Source: Methanobacteriota archaeon (GTDB lineage Archaea > Halobacteriota > Methanomicrobia > Methanomicrobiales > Methanocorpusculaceae). From it: DNA of 64,000 bases. Below the pieces are notes generated by a model. It made no database searches, was not told where the DNA came from, and saw nothing but the letters and a program-made list of their open reading frames with translations. The stretch spans positions 1 through 64,000 of the forward strand of contig JAEWXF010000008.1 in the NCBI GenBank assembly GCA_023396065.1, read 5' to 3'. This document shows, in pieces, positions 1-7,872 of this stretch (position 1 is its first letter; each line of letters starts with the position of its first letter). The position numbers and the translations under genes were made by a program.

Positions 1-131
1 TCCTCCTTGCCGGAGTTGTACTCAACGTACTTGTCAGCGCAGCGCTCATTCTCGCAGGTCCCATCTATGCATGGAATGATCGGTGGCTTGACCGTACCCA
101 CAAAACAACCGCAGACGAAGACCGGGAGTAA
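1..131 (+). CDS. C-terminal fragment of a membrane protein (truncated by window edge)
   Basis: Reading from base 3 there are 42 in-frame codons before TAA at 129-131. The visible tail has one hydrophobic segment (about 20 residues rich in V, L, A and I) followed by a short charged end rich in D, E, R and T. This is the usual shape of the last transmembrane helix and cytoplasmic tail of an integral membrane protein. The start lies outside the window, so the family cannot be named. The stop codon lies in the loop of the terminator hairpin that follows. Confidence 0.6.
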   Translation, partial: LLAGVVLNVLVSAALILAGPIYAWNDRWLDRTHKTTADEDRE

Positions 132-150
132 ACCTCCCGGAACTTTTTTT
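122..150 (+). terminator. Hairpin plus T-run terminator of the edge gene
   Basis: Seven-base arms CCGGGAG (122-128) and CTCCCGG (134-140) with a five-base loop, followed by AAC and seven T residues. The stop codon of the upstream gene is in the loop. The oligo-T run alone would be enough for archaeal termination. Confidence 0.7.
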
Positions 151-177
151 AGATGGAGAACGTACTCGGTAGGCTGG

Positions 178-214
178 GATGGAGAGAATACATCGTGGAA
201 GTATTCTCTCCATC
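178..214. repeat. Perfect 14-bp inverted repeat
   Basis: Arms at 178-191 and 201-214 are exact reverse complements separated by nine bases. It lies 28 bp beyond the first terminator, in an 835-bp stretch (132-966) where I see no convincing gene. It may be a second terminator or part of a structured RNA; no T-run follows directly. Confidence 0.5.
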
Positions 215-277
215 TCAACCTGACTTTGCCACTAGATTCATTTTCCCCTATCAGCGCATCCACTGACATCATAGACA

Positions 278-503
278 TTTTTTGGATTTTTAGAATTTGA
301 CAGATACCTCAAAATCAACCTGTCACTCCGGGAAACACAAAGGTGTCTGATAATACTTTTTTCGATGCAGGTCGATACTTTTCTTGCGGGTCTTTGGACG
401 TATATGGGTAACCACGGCTTGAAAGCCGAAGATGATTTCCGGAGATGGGATTCTTTGAGTGTATGTGGGTAACCACATACACTCAAAGATCCGCAAGAAA
501 ACC
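278..503 (+). repeat. Intergenic hairpin repeat A, copy 1
   Basis: About 110 bp (278-400) is nearly identical to the reverse complement of the segment at 9159-9281, including a block with the words AATTTGACAGATACC and CACTCCGGGAAACACAAAGG. The rest is a long foldback bounded by TTTTCTTG (near 373) and CAAGAAAA (494-501). Compared with copy 2, the tip has been expanded: the word GGGTAACCAC occurs twice, about 60 bp apart. No protein-coding potential is evident. It is probably a non-autonomous element or a structured RNA; which one cannot be told from one genome. Confidence 0.7.
453..488. repeat. Perfect 16-bp hairpin at the tip of repeat A copy 1
   Basis: Arms at 453-468 and 473-488 are exact reverse complements with a GTAA loop. 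Copy 2 of the repeat also ends in a hairpin whose loop region carries GGTTACCC, so the tip structure is conserved although the arm sequences differ. Compensating differences of this kind suggest that the fold matters. Confidence 0.65.
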
Positions 504-966
504 AATCCTAATTGCACCCCAAATATTATTTTCTGTCCAAAAATTGGGTGGTTTTATTTCAATTTCTAATTTTGAAGAAGAGGGAGATAAGGCAAAGTGT
601 CAAATTCGGGTTTTTTCAGAAATGACTGCGCCCCGTTCTGCAATCAGAAAAAAACACAAAAAAAACTGTACAGCTGTCTGCCCTGAATAGTAGTGTGTAT
701 GTACCGTATGGTTGGAAACGGACAGACGGCTGTATCATGATAAAATATACATAATGACATGGTAATTGAGTTCCGGACTGTCATCGCAGAAACATTCCGG
801 AATCATAACTTTTTGCAGTCTCGGAAACACCACCCCCATAACATGTTAGGACCTGAGGCGACAGGTAAGAAGCCTACACCGGTTGGTATTACTTCTATGA
901 ATATTAGTAATACGTATTTCCATATAAATATTCTGGAGGTGTGAATCATCGGGACAGATCCCGGAG
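504..966. other. Intergenic stretch without recognisable gene
   Basis: Short open frames here have no ribosome binding site, no family resemblance and biased low-complexity composition, so none is called. One feature stands out: an inverted repeat with arms GTATTACT (886-893) and AGTAATAC (906-913). It resembles the AGTAA palindromes at the hmd and hcg promoters. Confidence 0.5.
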
Positions 967-1572
967 TCATGCTTCCCCGGTTCCGGTACAAATGTACGTT
1001 CCGAGAGAATGTCCGGCCTCATATGCCTCACGCAGTTTTTCCGGTTTTGTCCGGATATCCCGGATCTCATCCATATTATTCTGAAAAACACCGCCAAAGT
1101 ACGGGCTGTCGACAATCGAACAGAATGTTTGTACCGTTTTGATCGCGCCGTCAAAGATATCGTCTCTGTCCATTCCGGAAATACACAGAAACAATGTCCT
1201 GCGGAGTTTGGCATGTTCCGGAGAAACAAGGGGAGTCCCGCGGGAATATTTTGCGAAATAAAACGGATTACACCGGTCGAAAAAGGATTTCAGTGTGCCA
1301 GGAATCCCGTATGTCATGATCGGCGAGGCGATGATGATACCGTCTGCCTGACGAAGCATCTGATAGTATATGCCTGCGTCATCAGGAATTGCACACTCTG
1401 CTGCGTGGATACAATGATATAACTGAAGGCAGGGTTTTATCCTGGCAAGGGGTACATTCACCCGTTCAACGGTACAGCCTGCATGTGCCGCTCCAAGAAT
1501 TGCCTGTGACAGGAGGAGATCTGTATTCCCTCCCGGAACGTTACTCCCGTTTAGTGCTACGACATATTTCAT
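967..1572 (-). CDS. Flavodoxin-fold iron-sulfur flavoprotein (Isf-like)
   Basis: 201 aa. The N-terminus has the FMN-binding loop of the NADPH-dependent FMN reductase family (NGSN...GGNTD, residues 8-18). A second cofactor-contacting segment, ASPIMTYGIPGTLKSFFDR, begins near residue 81. Between them are three cysteines (48, 54, 60) where iron-sulfur flavoproteins carry their cluster ligands, but the spacing is C-x5-C-x5-C and not the compact four-cysteine pattern, so cluster binding is uncertain. It is probably a cytosolic electron-transfer or quinone/FMN-dependent reductase. It sits beside hcgG, transcribed away from it. A role in FeGP cofactor synthesis or in oxygen protection is possible but not shown. 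Confidence 0.75.
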   Translation of the reverse strand: MKYVVALNGSNVPGGNTDLLLSQAILGAAHAGCTVERVNVPLARIKPCLQLYHCIHAAECAIPDDAGIYYQMLRQADGIIIASPIMTYGIPGTLKSFFDRCNPFYFAKYSRGTPLVSPEHAKLRRTLFLCISGMDRDDIFDGAIKTVQTFCSIVDSPYFGGVFQNNMDEIRDIRTKPEKLREAYEAGHSLGTYICTGTGEA

Positions 1573-1782
1573 TTTAATGAATTTATGTTATTCATCCCGA
1601 ATGATAAATGTATTCTCCATGGTTCTCTGTGCTGCCCGCGGACTCCGGAATTATTTTCAGATATTATCTCATATGCATCCACGAATTTTTGAAAATTATC
1701 TGATTATTTCTGAAATATATTCAGAAATGACAGAAATTCTATTCCCCTGTTCCCGGGCATTCGTTGTGATAAAATATATTAT

Positions 1783-1799
1783 TAGTAGTAATTTATAAG
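1783..1799 (+). promoter_or_regulatory. hcgG promoter with AGTAA element
   Basis: TAGTAGTAATTTATAAG places AGTAA words directly against a TTTATAA TATA box, 40 bp upstream of the hcgG start. The same pairing of TTACT/AGTAA with a TATA box is found at the hmd and hcgA promoters, which suggests co-regulation. Confidence 0.55.
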
Positions 1800-1838
1800 A
1801 TAAGACTGCGTTATACTCTGGTGAGGACGTGTGATTCC

Positions 1839-3359
1839 ATGGAGACATTAGTACATGCAGCAGTTGATGATTTTGCCCGGGCCTGGGAACTGTCAGGTCT
1901 GAAAAAAGATCCGGAGAAGGTTGTTGAGGCTGTCTCGGCTCTCACCCGTGAAGAAACCATGAAGCTCGGCATGAACTTCAAACAGTTCCCGATAGGCTGC
2001 GATCTGACGGAGATCTTCGTCGGAACCTGTGCTTCGGATCTCTCAATGCTGGATATTGCCGGGAACTGTCTTCTCTCCGACACGATCGGCGCCTCGATTC
2101 ATGTCTGTGCCTATGCATTTTCCGATATTGCCGAAGCACACGGGATGAAAGGGATCGATCTGCTGAGAAAAATCAGGGAAACGACGGAAGTCCCGCTGGA
2201 TCTGGATCATTTCGGCATGTTTGGGCCGATGCGGTTTCCGCAGGAGATCATCGGCTGTCCGGGTCAGTGTTATAATCAGGGACCGCCTTTTGACGGTTGT
2301 CCCCGGGGACGCATCCACGCACGGCTTCTTGAAAAAGAAACCGAAGCGCTTGGGGATAAAGAAGAATGGGTCAGACTCTGTTCATCCGTGGCCGTAAATC
2401 TTACCTGTGTTCAGGGCGGTGAGGAACACGGAGCTCCGCTGGCTGAGGCCGAGGATGTGGTCCGGCTTGCGCGAAAATACGGAAAAGGTGTGGAAGCAAT
2501 TTTGTTTGTAGGTGACGGATACGAGGACCTGACTGCAGGTTTCACTGCCGGCATGGAGATGGGGGTGGATGTGTTTGTCCTTGAAGGAGGGCCGTTCAAC
2601 CGGGCAGCTGATCGCCTGGATGCGTTTTCCCGTGCGGTTGCGATAGCCAGAATTCTTGCCCCGGGTAAAGTAGTGGCAACAAACGGAGCATATGAGGATG
2701 AATGTCGTGTTGGTCTGCGTACCGGTCTGAATGCAGTTATCAGCGGCTTTCCGAAAAACCACCACGGATACATGTGCGGCTACTCGCCGGGAACGGCAAA
2801 ACGCGGAAATTTCGGGCTGCCGCGTGTCATGCAGATAATTCGTGAGGAGGCAGGTTCTCCCTGGACCCATGCCCCGGTCCAAAAAGGAGAGATGGAAGCG
2901 CTTGCCCGCGCCGTGAAGGTAGTCGGGCCGGAAAACGCCTACCCGAACCGGATCGGTTCCACTACCCTGGGAGACGCCCACTGGACCTGCCTGGCCCAGA
3001 CGCCGCTCTACAACCGCGTTACGGTAGAAAAAACCGTGGCAGATATCACCCGGATGGCAGATGCCGGAGAACTTGGGGAAAGTGTGGCTCTGCTTGGCGG
3101 ACGCTTCGTCTCATGGGCGGTTGCCCGGGCCCTGAGTGGAAAAGTCGACAGGATTATCCTCAGTGATGCCGACCCGCGGGTGGAACAGATTACGATAGAA
3201 AACCTTCGCCCGGTTCTGCGGCCGGAAATTCTTGCCGGAAACTCCGATGATCTGCAGGCTTCCGCCGCTGCGGACAGGACCATCATCTGTTCCACCGTTC
3301 CGGCAATTACCGGAAAAATCTCCCGAAAGGTCGGCAGAGATGCCGTCACTTTCATCTGA
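1839..3359 (+). CDS. hcgG: [Fe]-hydrogenase cofactor biosynthesis protein HcgG (HmdC)
   Basis: 506 aa from ATG 1839, chosen because GTGATT lies 6-11 bases upstream; a GTG at 1821 would add six residues. The protein resembles the HmdC/HcgG family, which is found only with hmd. HcgG has been described as fibrillarin-like and is needed for FeGP cofactor assembly, but its exact reaction is not settled. Visible features are a cysteine- and glycine-rich loop (CPGQCYNQGPPFDGC, about residue 150), a TIM-barrel-like middle section, and a Rossmann-like C-terminus (VALLGGRFVSWAVARAL) that could hold a nucleotide or SAM. It is divergent from the Isf-like gene and convergent with hmd. The T-run at 3361-3367 is a likely terminator. 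Confidence 0.8.
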   Translation: METLVHAAVDDFARAWELSGLKKDPEKVVEAVSALTREETMKLGMNFKQFPIGCDLTEIFVGTCASDLSMLDIAGNCLLSDTIGASIHVCAYAFSDIAEAHGMKGIDLLRKIRETTEVPLDLDHFGMFGPMRFPQEIIGCPGQCYNQGPPFDGCPRGRIHARLLEKETEALGDKEEWVRLCSSVAVNLTCVQGGEEHGAPLAEAEDVVRLARKYGKGVEAILFVGDGYEDLTAGFTAGMEMGVDVFVLEGGPFNRAADRLDAFSRAVAIARILAPGKVVATNGAYEDECRVGLRTGLNAVISGFPKNHHGYMCGYSPGTAKRGNFGLPRVMQIIREEAGSPWTHAPVQKGEMEALARAVKVVGPENAYPNRIGSTTLGDAHWTCLAQTPLYNRVTVEKTVADITRMADAGELGESVALLGGRFVSWAVARALSGKVDRIILSDADPRVEQITIENLRPVLRPEILAGNSDDLQASAAADRTIICSTVPAITGKISRKVGRDAVTFI

Positions 3360-3549
3360 CTTTTTTTGAAAAACGCTAAAAAAATATTGCCGGAAACAGC
3401 AGAGGATATACATTCCCTCCGGGTCTGCTGTTCCCCAAAGCCATCTGTCCGAAATGGTATATACCGGTTACCCGCATTTCGGCAGACCGGTATTTCAATG
3501 AGAATTTCGTTTTCGGGTGTAGTAGTTTCCGATAGTTGGTAGTAGTTCT

Positions 3550-4578
3550 TTACTGAAGTTTTCTCTTCTCCAGTGACTGCATAACCGTCGGAAGAATCTC
3601 ACTCAGTGCACCAAAGTTCATGGAATCTGCCGTACCGAGGAAAACTCCCGGATCGAGGCTCTGTTCCATCTTGGCAATACCGGTTTTCTTCATAAGTGCG
3701 GTAATCTGTTCCAGAGACTCGGCTGCCATCATCTGGGCAAATCCTGCCGGGGCGCCAAGCACATTCATGACAGACTCACGGTAGGTGAGAATACCTGCAT
3801 ACGTAACTGCAGTCAGTGCAGCGCACATATCACATACCGGGCCGAGAAGTTCCGCCGGAAGTTTGTAGGCGGTACCGCGCGCCTTGTGACCGAGATCCAG
3901 GATCTGCTGGATTGCCGGCTCTGCTGCGTACCCCTCAGAGATGAACACCTGACCTTTCATCTCCGGAACCGCTCCCGGATGATAGGAGGTCACATTGACA
4001 TGTTTGTTCTGAATCAGACCCAGCTCATCAAAAATTCCGTAGAACTTTGTTGTCGGAATGGTACAGGCATGGGTAATGATTGCGCCTTCCTTAATGTCCC
4101 CGGCAAACTTTTCGATAATACCCTTCTGCATATCTCCTTTCGGGAGCCAGGTAATAATCCAGTCTGCATCGGCAACAGCTTCATGATCATCGGACGTAAC
4201 TTTCATTCCCAGAGTTTCCGGATGAGTGAAATGAATTGCTCCCTTCGGCGGCTTGGGCAGATCTTTTGCGACCTCCTTTACTTTGCTGCGGATCTGCGGC
4301 ATAATCGACTCGGGGTTGGTCTCATGTGCCTTGATAACATCCTCATACGCAAAATCATCGATGACGGTAAACTGATTGTCAAAAACCGGGTCCGCAAAGA
4401 CGATATCATTGATTCCGGCAAGATACTTTAACTCCGCACCCATAATCACGGTAGAGTGTGTCATAGCGATCTCCGGTTTGCCTACCAGCTTTGCGACCTC
4501 GCAGGCACGGGAAAAGTTGGTAATTCCTGCGGCAGCATGCGTTCTGTAGCATCCTGCTCCTAGTATTGCGACTTTCAT
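3550..4578 (-). CDS. hmd: H2-forming methylene-tetrahydromethanopterin dehydrogenase ([Fe]-hydrogenase)
   Basis: 342 aa, the normal length. Hmd reversibly reduces methenyl- to methylene-tetrahydromethanopterin with H2 in CO2-reducing methanogenesis, using the iron-guanylylpyridinol (FeGP) cofactor and no nickel. Diagnostic residues are present: the Rossmann start KVAILGAGCYRTHAAAGIT with His14 (the proposed catalytic base), the single iron-ligand cysteine Cys172 in ITHACTIPTTKFY (Cys176 in M. jannaschii numbering), and His200 in SYHPGAVP. The C-terminal half is the helical dimerisation domain. The start ATG at 4578 has GGAGAA ten bases upstream. The gene follows hcgF after a 145-bp gap with its own promoter. 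Hmd is typically induced under nickel limitation in other methanogens; this is family knowledge, not seen here. Confidence 0.97.
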   Translation of the reverse strand: MKVAILGAGCYRTHAAAGITNFSRACEVAKLVGKPEIAMTHSTVIMGAELKYLAGINDIVFADPVFDNQFTVIDDFAYEDVIKAHETNPESIMPQIRSKVKEVAKDLPKPPKGAIHFTHPETLGMKVTSDDHEAVADADWIITWLPKGDMQKGIIEKFAGDIKEGAIITHACTIPTTKFYGIFDELGLIQNKHVNVTSYHPGAVPEMKGQVFISEGYAAEPAIQQILDLGHKARGTAYKLPAELLGPVCDMCAALTAVTYAGILTYRESVMNVLGAPAGFAQMMAAESLEQITALMKKTGIAKMEQSLDPGVFLGTADSMNFGALSEILPTVMQSLEKRKLQ

Positions 4579-4701
4579 ACGAATTGTTCTCCAGTTTTAT
4601 TACCACCTTTTCGTGTGGCAATGGTAGTATATCTGACATATTCTGTATTATATCTTTCTAAAAAATGGAATATATTTCATATTCAAGAAGATGTAAAACC
4701 T

Positions 4702-4722
4702 CTATAAAAATTACTTAGTAAT
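4702..4722 (-). promoter_or_regulatory. hmd promoter with ATTACTTAGTAAT palindrome
   Basis: On the minus strand the 13-bp palindrome at 4710-4722 abuts a TTTTTATAG TATA-like box. It overlaps the region just downstream of the hcgF stop. The predicted leader to the hmd ATG at 4578 would be about 100 nt. The half-site AGTAA recurs at the hcgA and hcgG promoters. Confidence 0.55.
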
Positions 4723-4723
4723 A

Positions 4724-5245
4724 TTATTTTATATATTTTTCATACTCATCGGGATTTGCCCCCTCAGAGAGAAACTCCTCAAAGAGTCTGAGTGCCGTAA
4801 ATACCCCTGCCTTTTCCCGCTTTTGTAATAATTCCGCATCCGAACTCCGGAGATCCGCATACACATCAGGGACCCGCGAGTATATTTTATCCATGCCGAC
4901 AACAGCGACCGCTCCGTTTCCGATTCCCGCGGTGGTTCCAATACCGATATCTGCTTCGGTCAGCCGCATCACCGCATCAGCCATCCGCATTGCCATCCGG
5001 CAGTCCTGCTCCTGCTCATAGACCTTGATATCATCCATCACTGCTTTCGGCGGGAGCGGTTCAATTCTCAGAATGGCCTTTACTCCCGAAATTGTGGGGA
5101 TGAAAAGCCCGGCAACAACAGAGATATCGACCTCCTCCCTTACAAGGGTAAACGGATACTGGTACGGATATCCTCTGGCAAAAGAATGCAGCTCTGCTGC
5201 AACTTTCCCGTGCGTAAAACACTCGGCGGTAGCAACTTTCAGCAT
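4724..5245 (-). CDS. hcgF: FeGP cofactor biosynthesis protein HcgF (UPF0254 family)
   Basis: 173 aa. The N-terminus LKVATAECFTHG carries the family cysteine at position 9. In studied HcgF this cysteine forms a thioester with the carboxymethyl group of the guanylylpyridinol that HcgE has adenylylated. Further family signatures are GIGTTAGIGNGA and a TSDVYA-like segment (SRVPDVYADL). The start overlaps the last seven bases of hcgE. It is the last gene of the hcgABCDEF operon, and its product should act in the cytosol just before formation of the acyl-iron bond. Confidence 0.92.
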   Translation of the reverse strand: MLKVATAECFTHGKVAAELHSFARGYPYQYPFTLVREEVDISVVAGLFIPTISGVKAILRIEPLPPKAVMDDIKVYEQEQDCRMAMRMADAVMRLTEADIGIGTTAGIGNGAVAVVGMDKIYSRVPDVYADLRSSDAELLQKREKAGVFTALRLFEEFLSEGANPDEYEKYIK

Positions 5246-5883
5246 TTTCTCTGCATCTCCAGCATTGCGAGGATCTCAGATGACATGACCTCTGCCACTT
5301 TCTCAATAATGTATGGCGTGACCGGCTCCCAGTCCCGGATAAGTTTCCCGGTTCCGACCAGCAGATGGTTCCTGACCCCCATCTCCTGCAGCGTTGCCAC
5401 GATTGGATTTTCCGGATCTGCCTCCTCAATCCATGACACAGAGACCGTATCTCCGGACACCCCGAAGACACCCATCGTACTGATGGTCTGTATTCCCCGT
5501 GACTGGGCATGCCTGATAATTGCCGCAGTCGCCGGAAGCGTGTCCCCTCCGGCAATCTCAATAGATGCTACATCTCCGCCGGTGATGAGCTGAAGGTTTT
5601 CTTCGGTGATGTACTCGGGAACATCAACAATCTCCCGGCTGTATCCGGGACCGGCAAGCCGTCTGAGAAAACCTGTTTTATATTCACCGATCCGGCCGCC
5701 GTACATCCGGAAGATCAGATCATCCGGTGAAATAGTCTGACCGTCATATGCCGTGATACGGGTCGGACCGCCGCGGTTGACATGCATCAGATTCAGAGCG
5801 GTCCGAAGACCGAGTCGTCCGAGTCCGACCAGCACGACATCACCGTGCGGCCCTTTTTTCCGTTCCAGTTCCTCAATCGTCAT
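5239..5883 (-). CDS. hcgE: FeGP cofactor biosynthesis adenylyltransferase HcgE (E1/ThiF-like)
   Basis: 214 aa from ATG 5883, which overlaps the hcgD stop as ATGA; the frame is open further upstream but that part overlaps hcgD. The protein has the E1/ThiF nucleotide-binding core: VVLVGLGRLG at residues 16-25, then an acidic residue ending the second strand (TAYDGQTISPDDL), and the family segment ISTMGVFG. HcgE activates the carboxylate of the guanylylpyridinol with ATP and hands it to the HcgF cysteine. It has no C-terminal ubiquitin-like or rhodanese extension. Confidence 0.9.
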   Translation of the reverse strand: MTIEELERKKGPHGDVVLVGLGRLGLRTALNLMHVNRGGPTRITAYDGQTISPDDLIFRMYGGRIGEYKTGFLRRLAGPGYSREIVDVPEYITEENLQLITGGDVASIEIAGGDTLPATAAIIRHAQSRGIQTISTMGVFGVSGDTVSVSWIEEADPENPIVATLQEMGVRNHLLVGTGKLIRDWEPVTPYIIEKVAEVMSSEILAMLEMQRKC

Positions 5884-6596
5884 GATAATCGTCGTAGTTC
5901 CCAGGGTATGCGGGTATCCTGTATCTCTGCAGGAACCCCGCACGAGGTAATCAGTGTTCCAAGTCTGTACAGGCCGGGCAGTTCGGTACAATAATGGGTT
6001 GCATCAAGAAGAGAGATGCCGAGATGTCTGCCGAGGATCGCACCGGGATGAGTCAGATCTCCGGAAAGATACACATCCGCGTTGCATCTGCCGGCTGTTC
6101 GTATCAGTTCCGGGTTCAGACCAAAACCGGGCACCACTGCAATACGTTCCACCATCGGATTTTTGCCGGGAACCAGACGAAGATACGGAATCCTGAGTTT
6201 TTCTGCGGTTTCCCGGACAAACTCTTCCAGAGATACCGGCCCGTCTTCCCGCATGCCGACTCTGCCGATACCGGCTGTCCTGTCCAGAGGCTCACAGCCG
6301 GTCAGATGAAACAGGTCTGCGAGGGCATCTGCCGCCCCGCCGGGGACGATATCCCAGCCGGAGTGCAGTACATATGCCGGTCCCGGCGGCGGACAAACCG
6401 GAGGGTGATGCAGAACCAGCAGATCATCGTCCCCGGGTACCGGCTGGTCCGGCAGATAATCCATCCTGAGAATCACTCTCCGGATATCCTGCGTGAGTGC
6501 ATTTTCCGGCCCCAGATACCCGGATGTATCTCCCGCGAGAGAAAGTTCCGGAGGAACGCGTGCTTCGATCGCTGCAATCAGTTCTGCAAGGTTCAT
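5880..6596 (-). CDS. hcgD: FeGP cofactor biosynthesis protein HcgD (NIF3-like)
   Basis: 238 aa, NIF3/DUF34 fold. The di-metal site histidines are visible as HHPP (His63-His64), SGDLTHPGA and LDATHYCTE near the C-terminus. HcgD has been proposed to deliver iron for the FeGP cofactor, based on a structure with a di-iron site. Both ends overlap neighbours by four bases (ATGA), so it should be translated together with hcgC and hcgE. Confidence 0.92.
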   Translation of the reverse strand: MNLAELIAAIEARVPPELSLAGDTSGYLGPENALTQDIRRVILRMDYLPDQPVPGDDDLLVLHHPPVCPPPGPAYVLHSGWDIVPGGAADALADLFHLTGCEPLDRTAGIGRVGMREDGPVSLEEFVRETAEKLRIPYLRLVPGKNPMVERIAVVPGFGLNPELIRTAGRCNADVYLSGDLTHPGAILGRHLGISLLDATHYCTELPGLYRLGTLITSCGVPAEIQDTRIPWELRRLS

Positions 6597-7384
6597 GTCC
6601 CCTCTCCCGGACGGATGATGCGGGTCTGAATGCGGGAAAGAGACCTCCGCAGCAGTTCATCCGCATCCGCATTTCCCAGCGTTGAGATGACCAGAGCCGG
6701 GGTGTTGAGCGATTCCTGAAACTTCAAAAGATTCTGTTCCCTGAAGAGGATACGTTCCGAGAACCCGGCGGTTGTTGTGCTGTACAGAACACCCGGTATC
6801 CGGCATGCCTCCTTTACCGCCCGCGCGAGGACACCGTGAGTGAGTGACATGGTCCCGGAGGTTTTTGTACCGAGACCATAGGTCTGCAGAAGTCCTTTTA
6901 CGGGTGCGGTATGACGGCTGAGTATGGTTTCCCGGGTGGAACACGCGCGTATTTCCGCATCGCTTCCGTCGGAACAGGGATCCTCTGTCAGGAGTGCGCG
7001 CGCCCGGAAATTTGTGAGAACAGACTCTTCAACTCCTCCGAGACCGGTGGTGTCTACAATTAAGTCCCACTCCTGAGAGGGAAGTTCGCCGCAGTCGGTA
7101 AAAAAATCCGTCCTGCAGTTCAGCAGTCCGGAAAGATGCGGGTAGATATCCACCACGGTACTATTTGCCCGGTTGCACAGACGGTTTGCAATGGCGGCTC
7201 CGGTCATGTAGGTTCCGAATATCAGTACGCAGCCCGGCTGAATCTGCTGCTGTTCGATCCAGGAGAGGATTGCATCTGCTTTCCGTGCGGCAACTGCGTC
7301 CAGTACATCGCGTACCTGCATCGATGAAGTGAGAGTCCGGACGGTCGGCGTGATGCCGGTCTCAACGGAGCCTGTTCTGGTCAT
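6593..7384 (-). CDS. hcgC: Guanylylpyridinol/pyridinol C-methyltransferase HcgC (DUF1188)
   Basis: 263 aa. HcgC uses S-adenosylmethionine to methylate C3 of the pyridinol precursor. The sequence shows an N-terminal helical part, then a Rossmann-like core (VLIFGTYMTGAAIANRLC, about residues 53-70) and the segment DLIVDTTGLGGVEES, both characteristic of HcgC. The start ATG overlaps the hcgB stop as ATGA. A methionine at residue 22 is an alternative start, but overlap with hcgB favours the first. Confidence 0.88.
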   Translation of the reverse strand: MTRTGSVETGITPTVRTLTSSMQVRDVLDAVAARKADAILSWIEQQQIQPGCVLIFGTYMTGAAIANRLCNRANSTVVDIYPHLSGLLNCRTDFFTDCGELPSQEWDLIVDTTGLGGVEESVLTNFRARALLTEDPCSDGSDAEIRACSTRETILSRHTAPVKGLLQTYGLGTKTSGTMSLTHGVLARAVKEACRIPGVLYSTTTAGFSERILFREQNLLKFQESLNTPALVISTLGNADADELLRRSLSRIQTRIIRPGEGT

Positions 7385-7872
7385 GGCTGTGTTTTCCTCA
7401 GTCCGATACGCAGCAGTGCGTCGTTCATTTCATCCCGGACCGCATCGGTTACCGGTTTCTGGTGAATCACATGCGGCGGGGAGAGAGCAGCCGAGAGAAT
7501 TCTGCCGCGTGAGTCCAGAATCACCAGCATGGATCCGGATCCCGGAATTCCAAGACGTCCCCGTGCAATCACGAGGTCGGCTCCGGTTATATCCAGTGCA
7601 AGGAGTGCTTTGGAGACGGCAGGCATCCGGGTCAGGTCCGGAGAGGTTGTGGGAATGCAGAGATGTTCGGCACTCCGGATTCCAAATTCCTGCAGTGTTT
7701 CGTTGATGGCGGTTACTTTTTCCGTACTGTGATTGGGTACAACAATCCGTTCGGCATGCCGGATGTATGACCGGATGCAGGAGAGTTCATGTCCGGTATC
7801 TCCGGTCCTGTTTCCCTCCCGTGACTGGCGGTATCCCTCGGCGATAATCTGTTCCAGTGCTATGGTGTTCAT
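7381..7872 (-). CDS. hcgB: Pyridinol guanylyltransferase HcgB (DUF3236)
   Basis: 163 aa from ATG 7872 (ATGA overlap with hcgA); an in-frame upstream extension lies inside hcgA and is not used. HcgB joins GMP from GTP to the 4-hydroxyl of the pyridinol. The family signature DLVIARGRLGIPGSGSMLV and the downstream SPPHVIHQKPV segment are both present. It is second in the operon, as expected for a step following pyridinol formation by HcgA. Confidence 0.92.
   Translation of the reverse strand: MNTIALEQIIAEGYRQSREGNRTGDTGHELSCIRSYIRHAERIVVPNHSTEKVTAINETLQEFGIRSAEHLCIPTTSPDLTRMPAVSKALLALDITGADLVIARGRLGIPGSGSMLVILDSRGRILSAALSPPHVIHQKPVTDAVRDEMNDALLRIGLRKTQP

Noticed and set aside
453..488. Could repeat A be a CRISPR repeat?
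   Set aside because: There are only two copies, they are inverted and 8.6 kb apart, with no spacer array and no cas genes in the window.
3456..3500. GGTATATACC palindrome and repeated GTAGTAGTT words between hcgG and hmd
   Set aside because: They lie between two convergent genes and show no link to a start site; most likely simple sequence.
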